A DNA stretch of 5,604 nucleotides, taken from JAKEHA01 sp035687255 (lineage in GTDB: Bacteria > Krumholzibacteriota > Krumholzibacteriia > WVZY01 > JAKEHA01). Below, in pieces: positions 1-4,220 of this stretch. The stretch lies in NCBI GenBank assembly GCA_035687255.1, contig DASRYI010000368.1, positions 1-5,604 on the forward strand. The letters are read 5' to 3'. The stretch's first letter is position 1; the number at the start of each line of letters is the position of its first letter. Under the pieces are notes generated by a model. It saw only the letters and a list, made by a program, of their open reading frames with translations, was not told the DNA's origin and searched no databases. The position numbers and the translations under genes were made by a program.

Positions 1-282
1 GCATCCCGCGTGGAAGACGGATTCGCCGCCATGCACACCGGTGTGATGGGATACTTTGCCGACCACGCCAATGTGCCGCCGGCAAGTCTGTCCGGAGAAA
101 CCATCGCCGCGTGGCTGGACGCGCGCCATGTGAGCGCCGAACGGGTCACCGATGTCCGCCGCGTGATCGCCGCGTGCGAAATGGCGCGCTATGCGGCCGC
201 CACCGCCACCGTGGACAACGGTCGCGCGGTACTCAAGACCGCACGCGACGCGCTGGCCGCCATCGAAAAGGAGATCGCATGA
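1..282 (+). CDS. batD: BatD-like protein, C-terminal fragment (5' end outside window)
   Basis: The reading frame is open from base 1 to the TGA at 280-282, so this is the last 93 codons of a longer gene. The GTG at base 10 is not a convincing start, because the frame runs straight through it and no ribosome site precedes it. The visible part is a small helical domain: a Tyr-Phe-Ala-Asp segment, a short loop with VPPASLSG, a Trp-Leu helix, then ACEMARYA and an Ala-rich final helix ending IEKEIA. A C-terminal helical domain with a C-[DE]-x-A-R-[YF]-A-like motif is typical, as I know the family, of the cytoplasmic end of BatD, a protein of the Bat (aerotolerance/stress) operon. The direct translational overlap with a BatE-like gene supports this. 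No membrane segment is visible, as expected for the part after the BatD transmembrane helix. It could instead be another protein with a similar tail, because most of the gene is missing. Confidence 0.62.
   Translation, partial: ASRVEDGFAAMHTGVMGYFADHANVPPASLSGETIAAWLDARHVSAERVTDVRRVIAACEMARYAAATATVDNGRAVLKTARDALAAIEKEIA
268..281 (+). promoter_or_regulatory. Ribosome binding site and ATGA overlap setting the batE start
   Basis: AAGGAG at 268-273 lies five bases before an ATG at 279-281. That ATG overlaps the upstream TGA stop (280-282) as ATGA. The frame is open further upstream (to at least 111), but only this ATG has a ribosome site and gives a clean signal peptide. The overlap implies translational coupling between the two genes. 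Confidence 0.8.
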
Positions 283-1124
283 AACCCGCGGCCCTGTGGC
301 TGGCCGTGATGCTGCTGGCGAGCGGCGTTCCGGCGGTGCACGCCGCCGGCAATGCGCCGTCCGCAACCGGCGTGCAGGCGGAGTTCGCCGATGCCAACAA
401 GGCCTACGAGGCCGAGGACTACGCCGGCGCCATCGATCGCTACACGCAGATCGTACAGAGCGGGGTCGTGCACGTGGATCTCTTCTACAACCTCGGCAAC
501 GCGTATTTCAAATCCGGCGACCTGGGCCATGCCGTGCTGTGGTACGAGCGCGCGCTGCGCCTCGATCCACGCAACGACGACGTGCGCGCGAACCTCGGGG
601 TGGTGCGCTCGCTGCTTCGCGACCAGCAGCTGTTGCCGGCGCACGGCGGAATCCGGGAAGTGCTGATGGGCTGGCACCGGCGCCTGTCCGCGTCCGATTC
701 GGCGGTGGCGGCATCGCTCTGCTACGGTCTGTTTACGCTGGCCGCGCTGTGTCTGATCTTTCGCCGGTCCGCATTTGTGACCGCGTTCTATCGCCGTGCG
801 TCATGGGTGTCACCGGGACGGTTGTTCGGTCTCGATATGGGCCAGGACATTCTGCTGGGTATGACCACGAGCGCCGCACTGGCCCTCGTGTTTGCGCTGT
901 CGGCCTACACCAAGGTTCACGACGAGCGCGTGAATGCGCGCAGCGTGGTGGTGAGCGAAGAGGTGCCGGTGTACAGCGGCCCCAGCCAGGACGCCACCGT
1001 GCAGTTCAAGATCCATGAAGGCACCATCGTGATGGTGCGTGACGGGCGGCCGGGATGGGTGCGCGTGGATCTTCCGGGAGATCTGTCGGGATGGGTGGAT
1101 GTGGGGACGGTGGAGAAGATCTAG
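279..1124 (+). CDS. batE: BatE-like TPR and SH3-domain membrane protein
   Basis: This 281-residue protein begins with a signal peptide: Lys-2, a hydrophobic core over residues 5-17, and a probable cleavage site near VHA-AG (about residue 22). Two TPR units follow at about 36-66 and 67-100. The second has the classic pattern, with FYNLGNAYFKSGD leading to a WYERALRLDP helix. Two hydrophobic membrane segments lie at about 142-161 and 190-210, separated by a basic loop. Residues 221-281 form an SH3-like domain, with VPVYSGPS, GTIVMVRDGRPGWVRV and a closing SGWV. Signal peptide, TPRs, two helices and a terminal SH3 is the arrangement I associate with BatE, the last gene of many Bat operons, thought to work with the MoxR ATPase and the von Willebrand factor-type BatA/BatB proteins in envelope stress tolerance. 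The ATGA overlap with a BatD-like tail fits, and the operon appears to end here. The exact biochemical role of BatE is not established. Confidence 0.8.
   Translation: MKPAALWLAVMLLASGVPAVHAAGNAPSATGVQAEFADANKAYEAEDYAGAIDRYTQIVQSGVVHVDLFYNLGNAYFKSGDLGHAVLWYERALRLDPRNDDVRANLGVVRSLLRDQQLLPAHGGIREVLMGWHRRLSASDSAVAASLCYGLFTLAALCLIFRRSAFVTAFYRRASWVSPGRLFGLDMGQDILLGMTTSAALALVFALSAYTKVHDERVNARSVVVSEEVPVYSGPSQDATVQFKIHEGTIVMVRDGRPGWVRVDLPGDLSGWVDVGTVEKI
1121..1124. other. Interlocked convergent stop codons (CTAG)
   Basis: The plus-strand batE-like gene stops with TAG at 1122-1124. The minus-strand FHA gene stops with TAG read from 1123-1121. Together they share the palindrome CTAG, so the two convergent genes overlap by four bases. 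I see no GC-rich stem followed by a T-run on either strand here, so an intrinsic terminator is not apparent and the two transcripts may overlap. Confidence 0.85.
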
Positions 1125-2350
1125 CGCGAATCCGTCGTCCATTCGAAATCGATTGCCAGCTCGGTCTGACCCAGGCGAATCACATCGCCGTGCGTAAGCA
1201 CCGCTCGCTGCGTGCGCTCTCCATTGACCCACGTGCCGGTTGAGCTGTTGAGATCCTCCACCACATAGCTGTCCTGATGGCGCTGAATGCGCGCGTGGTA
1301 TCGCGCCACGTCGGCATCCTTGATCTCGACGTTGTTGTCGTGCTCGCGACCCAGCGTCAGCGAGGTGGGCAGCAGGGGAATGGCCTCTCCCGCGTGCGGA
1401 CCGGAAACGAACACCAGGCTGGGGAGATTCGGGCTTTCCGCCGGTGTTGGCGCGGGCGCGGACGTGGCTTCGTCTGTCGTCGTCTCCATGGTGGCGACGG
1501 CCGCGGCCGCCGGCGCCGGGGAAGCCGGCCGGCCGGTGCGCTCGGTGGACGGCGAATCCCCGCCCATGTCCGCCACCCAGCTGTGCGGGTCTTCGAAACT
1601 CTGGGCGTGTGATGAGGGTCCGAGGCCGGATGCTTTCAGCACCGGGCGCGGCGCCGCTTGCAGCGGTTCGGGTTCCGCGGCTTCGGCCGCTTCGGCAGCC
1701 GCTTGCGGCAATTCGGGTGCCACGGCCTCGGCCGGTTCGGCAGCCGCTTGCGTCGATTCGGGTGCCACGGCCTCGGCCGGTTCGGCCGGCGTCATGTCGT
1801 CGCTGAGATCCAGTTCCGCGATCTCGGAGCCCGTGGACATGTCCGCAGGCGCAGGACGTTCCTCGACCGCCTCGGCGGCGACCGGTGCGTCCGGCACCGC
1901 GCCCGGGTTGCGCAGCGCGGCGATTGCGCTCAGCGATGCTTGCAGTGTGTCCTGTGCCTCCCGCGCGTTCCGGGCGCGGACATCCAGGCTGCTCTGCAGG
2001 TCGGCAAATCTGTCATCTTCGTATTCCCCGATGCGGTGCCGGAACTCGGCCTCGGCAAGTTCTTCCTCCACCGTCTGAACCGCGGACTTTACATCCTGCC
2101 AGCGCGCTTCCAGGGTTGCGTGCAACTGGTCGATCTCGTCCCGTATCGGCGACATGCGCGCGCGGATGGAGTCCAGCTCGCGGTCATAATCGGACCGCAC
2201 CCGGTCATAGATTCGGCGCTGAACCGTGTGCTTGCTCTCTTCGGCCCGCCGCAACCGGTCGCGCACGCGCTCGAACTGCGCCTGCAGGGCGCGGTAGGTG
2301 GAAAGCAGTTCGTCGATACGCTCCGGTACGATTTCCGTGGACTGGTCCAT
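1121..2350 (-). CDS. Coiled-coil protein with C-terminal FHA domain
   Basis: This 409-residue protein has no signal peptide or membrane segment and is probably cytoplasmic. Residues 6-147 are a charged, heptad-like helical region (long runs of Glu, Arg, Asp and Gln with regular Leu and Ile) and should form a coiled coil; FRHRIGEYEDD is at 103-113. Residues about 148-309 are a low-complexity Ala/Pro/Glu linker holding three 15-residue repeats (189-233). Residues about 310-409 are an FHA domain: SLTLGRE (Gly-334, Arg-335), VARYHARI (348-355), VVEDLNSSTGTWVNG (363-377) and HGDVIRLG. FHA domains usually bind phosphothreonine peptides. Here two usual contact residues differ: Ala-349 replaces Ser in the SRRHA-type motif, and Thr-371 replaces Asn in the STNG-type motif. 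A PP2C phosphatase lies divergently upstream and a Ser/Thr kinase nearby, so it is a plausible reader or substrate of that kinase. The start was chosen at 2350 because GAGGAG lies six bases before it. In-frame ATGs at 2392 and 2470 lack such a site. Confidence 0.88.
   Translation of the reverse strand: MDQSTEIVPERIDELLSTYRALQAQFERVRDRLRRAEESKHTVQRRIYDRVRSDYDRELDSIRARMSPIRDEIDQLHATLEARWQDVKSAVQTVEEELAEAEFRHRIGEYEDDRFADLQSSLDVRARNAREAQDTLQASLSAIAALRNPGAVPDAPVAAEAVEERPAPADMSTGSEIAELDLSDDMTPAEPAEAVAPESTQAAAEPAEAVAPELPQAAAEAAEAAEPEPLQAAPRPVLKASGLGPSSHAQSFEDPHSWVADMGGDSPSTERTGRPASPAPAAAAVATMETTTDEATSAPAPTPAESPNLPSLVFVSGPHAGEAIPLLPTSLTLGREHDNNVEIKDADVARYHARIQRHQDSYVVEDLNSSTGTWVNGERTQRAVLTHGDVIRLGQTELAIDFEWTTDSR
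1652..1786 (-). repeat. Three tandem 45-bp units in the FHA protein linker
   Basis: Units span 1742-1786, 1697-1741 and 1652-1696. By hand alignment the first two match at 43 of 45 bases and the third matches the middle one at 37 of 45. Each encodes 15 residues and stays in frame: AEPAEAVAPESTQAA, AEPAEAVAPELPQAA and AEAAEAAEPEPLQAA. The near identity of two units points to a recent in-frame duplication in a flexible spacer between the coiled coil and the FHA domain. Confidence 0.92.
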
Positions 2351-2356
2351 CCGGGA

Positions 2357-2362
2357 CTCCTC
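2357..2362 (-). promoter_or_regulatory. Ribosome binding site deciding the FHA gene start
   Basis: Read on the minus strand, GAGGAG at 2362-2357 is followed by six bases (TCCCGG) and then ATG at 2350-2348. It is the strongest Shine-Dalgarno match near the 5' end of this frame and favours the 409-residue product over longer in-frame alternatives. Confidence 0.75.
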
Positions 2363-2426
2363 ATGCAAGTCGGGAATACGGATACGAGACATCCCGCGGT
2401 GCCGGGGATGCGGTTCCGGGGGCGGG

Positions 2427-2443
2427 TGCGTAAAACGTGCCAA
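2427..2443 (-). promoter_or_regulatory. Candidate sigma-54 (-24/-12) promoter of the FHA gene
   Basis: On the minus strand the sequence reads TTGGCACG, then TTTT, then ACGCA. Against the sigma-54 consensus TGGCACG-N4-TTGC[AT], the -24 half is a perfect seven of seven and the -12 half keeps the invariant GC and the final A, with TT replaced by AC. GG and GC have the required 12-base register. The predicted transcription start is near 2416, giving a leader of about 66 bases before the ATG at 2350. I see no sigma-70 pair with good spacing for this gene. Prediction only; no activator gene is in the window. Confidence 0.42.
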
Positions 2444-2501
2444 CGCCGTTCCCTGGGCGGCGATTGGCACTCTTCTGGCTGGTCCTCCCCGAGGGTGTTC
2501 G

Positions 2502-2529
2502 TTGACGGGGGGGGAAGGTTCCGTTTAGT
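2502..2529 (+). promoter_or_regulatory. Candidate sigma-70-type promoter of the PP2C gene
   Basis: A -35-like TTGACG at 2502-2507 (five of six to consensus) is separated by 16 bases from a -10-like TTTAGT at 2524-2529 (four of six). Transcription would start near 2536, leaving a leader of only about 20 bases. A run of eight G (2507-2514) begins at the last base of the -35 box and fills the first part of the spacer. The ribosome site before the ATG at 2556 is weak: only GGGGA at 2548-2552, very close to the start. Confidence 0.42.
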
Positions 2530-2555
2530 CTAGAGGCCTCCTTCTCCGGGGAACC

Positions 2556-3308
2556 ATGCTTTCCATCGAATACGCATCGCTCAGTGACCGTGGCCGCGTC
2601 CGAACCAACAACGAGGACGCCTGTGGCCAGTTCGTGCCGGAAACCAACGCCGAGATCGAGGAACGGGGGGTGGTGTTCGTGGTGGCGGATGGAATGGGCG
2701 GCCACCGGGGCGGTGAGATCGCCAGCCGGATCGCGGTGCGAACCATCCTGGCCTTCTACACCGCCGACAACAGTCCCGACCGTTCCCTCGCGCTGGCCCG
2801 CGCCTTCCACGAAGCCAATCAGACCATCATCCAGGAAGCTGTTTCCGATTCGACGCTGTTCGGGATGGGGACCACCTGTACGGCCATCGCGTTGCATCTG
2901 GGGCGGGCGTACTTCGCGCACGTCGGCGACTCGCGCTGCTATCTGCTGAGGCGCGGATCCATCCGTCAGATCACCAGCGATCACTCGATCGTGGGCGAGA
3001 TGGTGCGTTCCGGCATTCTCTCCGACGAGGACGCGCGCTCGCATCCCAAGCGCAACGTGATCACGCGATCACTGGGCGCTCAGCCGGAGGTGGAAGCGGA
3101 AACGCCGGAAAACGTGGCCCTGGAAGTGGGAGATACGTTCCTGCTGTGCTCGGACGGGCTCACCACATATCTGTCCAACGACGATCTCGCGACCGTGCTG
3201 TCCAGGAACGCTCCGCAGGAAGCGTGCAAGAAACTGATCTTCATGGCCAACGAACAGGGCGGCCGTGACAACATCACGGCTCAGATCATCACCATCCGCG
3301 GCCTGTAG
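2556..3308 (+). CDS. PP2C-type Ser/Thr protein phosphatase
   Basis: This 250-residue protein is a complete single-domain PP2C (PPM) metal-dependent phosphatase, a normal length for the bacterial PrpC/Stp/PstP type. It removes phosphate from Ser and Thr residues of proteins in the cytoplasm. The motifs appear in family order: SDRGRVRTNNEDA (10-22, metal-binding Asp-21), VADGMGGHRGG (43-53, Asp-45 and Gly-46), GMGTTCTA (103-110), AHVGDSRCYLLR (121-132), QITSDHS (138-144), NVITRSLG (167-174), LLCSDGLT (196-203, Asp-200) and GGRDNITAQII (235-245, Asp-238 and Asn-239). All expected metal-binding acidic residues are present, so it should be active. There is no signal peptide or membrane helix. It is divergent from the FHA gene and lies about 0.9 kb from a Ser/Thr kinase, its likely partner. 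It converges on the barrel-protein gene with a 45-bp gap (3309-3353) in which I see no clear terminator. The ATG at 2556 is chosen because the domain begins within a few residues of it. Confidence 0.95.
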   Translation: MLSIEYASLSDRGRVRTNNEDACGQFVPETNAEIEERGVVFVVADGMGGHRGGEIASRIAVRTILAFYTADNSPDRSLALARAFHEANQTIIQEAVSDSTLFGMGTTCTAIALHLGRAYFAHVGDSRCYLLRRGSIRQITSDHSIVGEMVRSGILSDEDARSHPKRNVITRSLGAQPEVEAETPENVALEVGDTFLLCSDGLTTYLSNDDLATVLSRNAPQEACKKLIFMANEQGGRDNITAQIITIRGL

Positions 3309-3353
3309 CGTTACCCTAGCTCCACACGAATTTCATTCCGGTCTCCGCGGGCG

Positions 3354-4004
3354 TTACAGCCCCGCATTGAATCCCAGGAAGAACATGGTGCCGTTGCCGG
3401 CGTGCAGCGCCGCAAACAGGCTGCCCCGTTTGACGATCTCCGCCGCGGCGCCCACGCGCATCTCCACGTCGAAATCGCTGTCGGTACTGTTCCCCCCCGG
3501 GGAGTCCACGTTGAAGTAATCGAAGACGAAGTAGACGCCGCCGTAGGGCGTGATGCGGCGGCCGTCGCTGGTGGTGAAGTCGTGGCTGGTCATGGCGCCG
3601 AAGGGGATGTGCAGGTTGAAGTATCCCGAGCGCGCCAGGAATCCGGCGCCCACCTGGGCAGAAATATCCAGCGGCATGTTCTCATTTGCCGACATGAGCA
3701 GATATTTCCCGTCGATGCCGGCGCCACCGTATCCAATGTCGTTACCGCTGCCGCTGACGTCCACGCTCTGGTAGATCGCTTCGAGACCCAGATCGGCGAC
3801 CGGCGAAATGTTGAATCGTCCGAATCCGCCCAGCCGGATCACGTTGTCACCGAAGCCGGATACCAGACCCAGCGAGGGCGACGTGTCCGTGACCGGACGC
3901 GCCCCGGGATACGAGTAGAACACCTGTGCGTCGGCGAGCGACGCCATCGCGAGCACCAGCGCGGCGCTCGCGACACCAACCATCCACTGAACTCTCCGTG
4001 CCAT
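3354..4004 (-). CDS. Exported probable outer-membrane beta-barrel protein, function unknown
   Basis: This 216-residue protein starts with a clear signal peptide: MARR, a hydrophobic stretch over residues 8-23 and a probable signal peptidase I site at ADA-Q (after residue 26). The mature part has no hydrophobic helix. It is rich in Gly, Phe, Tyr and Asn, with short alternating polar and hydrophobic strands such as GGVYFVFDYFNVD, FDVEMRVGAAAEI and a final TMFFLGFNAGL. This is the look of a small outer-membrane beta-barrel of perhaps eight strands, or a porin-like family protein. I do not recognise a specific family. Two starts are possible: ATG at 4004, with GGAG seven bases upstream, and ATG at 4022, giving six more residues (MERRID) but only a G-run before it. 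I prefer 4004. It is divergent from the kinase gene and convergent with the phosphatase gene, so it may be a target or output of that signalling pair, though only position suggests this. Confidence 0.72.
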   Translation of the reverse strand: MARRVQWMVGVASAALVLAMASLADAQVFYSYPGARPVTDTSPSLGLVSGFGDNVIRLGGFGRFNISPVADLGLEAIYQSVDVSGSGNDIGYGGAGIDGKYLLMSANENMPLDISAQVGAGFLARSGYFNLHIPFGAMTSHDFTTSDGRRITPYGGVYFVFDYFNVDSPGGNSTDSDFDVEMRVGAAAEIVKRGSLFAALHAGNGTMFFLGFNAGL

Positions 4005-4011
4005 GTCGATT

Positions 4012-4015
4012 CTCC
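4012..4015 (-). promoter_or_regulatory. Ribosome binding site favouring the 4004 start
   Basis: On the minus strand GGAG (4015-4012) sits seven bases before ATG at 4004-4002. The alternative ATG at 4022-4020 has only a run of five G four bases upstream. The first gives a compact signal peptide beginning MARR. Confidence 0.55.
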
Positions 4016-4057
4016 GTTCCATTACGCCCCCAAAACGGCGGTAACGCCCAGATGCGT

Positions 4058-4087
4058 CTTATAACAACCGTCCGCGGGTCAGGACAA
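4058..4087 (-). promoter_or_regulatory. Candidate sigma-70-type promoter of the barrel-protein gene
   Basis: On the minus strand TTGTCC (4087-4082) and TATAAG (4063-4058) are separated by 18 bases. The -10 matches five of six consensus bases; the -35 keeps only the TTG core plus one other base. A start near 4051 would leave a leader of about 47 bases. The leader region contains GGCG-N4-CGCC (4037-4048), a short possible hairpin or operator. A perfect minus-strand TATAAT also lies at 4159-4154, but without a usable -35. Confidence 0.35.
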
Positions 4088-4102
4088 TTGGGAATTCTGC
4101 GG

Positions 4103-4118
4103 TGGCTTGGAACTTGCG
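4103..4118 (+). promoter_or_regulatory. Candidate sigma-54 (-24/-12) promoter of the kinase gene
   Basis: The sequence reads TGGCTTG, GAAC, TTGCG. Compared with TGGCACG-N4-TTGC[AT] it matches nine of twelve defined positions, including the complete TGGC and TTGC cores in the correct 12-base register. The predicted transcription start is near 4129, about 92 bases before the kinase ATG. It lies back to back with the candidate promoter of the barrel gene, with an AATTGGGAATT element (4086-4096) between them. Prediction only. Confidence 0.4.
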
Positions 4119-4153
4119 AATCCACAACGGTCCCTGTGGCCGCCAGTTAAGTC

Positions 4154-4161
4154 ATTATAAA
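4154..4161. promoter_or_regulatory. AT-rich -10-like element
   Basis: ATTATAAA contains TATAAA on the plus strand (4156-4161, five of six to the -10 consensus, facing the kinase) and TATAAT on the minus strand (4159-4154, six of six, facing the barrel gene). It stands out in GC-rich DNA. No good -35 hexamer lies 16-18 bases upstream in either direction, so it may be an alternative or activator-dependent promoter, or simply an easily melted region. Confidence 0.25.
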
Positions 4162-4175
4162 TCAACACCCTGTCA

Positions 4176-4198
4176 CCACGGGCCGGCGGGCGCCGTGG
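4176..4198 (+). repeat. Inverted repeat in the kinase leader
   Basis: CCACGG (4176-4181) and CCGTGG (4193-4198) form a six-base stem around an 11-base GC-rich loop. It lies in the predicted 5' leader, about 10 bases before the weak ribosome site AAGG (4209-4212). It has no following T-run, so it is not a normal terminator. It could affect translation initiation, or be a chance pairing in GC-rich DNA. Confidence 0.3.
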
Positions 4199-4220
4199 CG
4201 CATTCGGCAAGGTCTTGCAA

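Noticed and set aside
111..278. N-terminal extension of the batE frame upstream of 279
   Set aside because: The extension is Arg-rich, overlaps the batD frame heavily, lacks a ribosome site and would bury the signal peptide.
2351..2470. Longer FHA protein starting at 2470 or 2392
   Set aside because: The extra residues are Pro/His/Arg-rich, no Shine-Dalgarno precedes those ATGs, and GAGGAG sits just before 2350. The 2470 start would also lie upstream of the predicted sigma-54 transcription start (2416).
1287..2533. Long plus-strand open frames (263 and 291 codons) opposite the FHA gene
   Set aside because: They are Ser/Ala- or Arg/Phe-rich with no domain. They read through the antisense of the FHA motifs and linker repeats, and lack ribosome sites.
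3308..3357. Direct repeat GCGTTAC at 3308-3314 and 3351-3357 between convergent stops, considered as attachment site or terminator
   Set aside because: Only seven bases long, no integrase or mobile gene nearby, no inverted symmetry and no T-run. Best read as chance.
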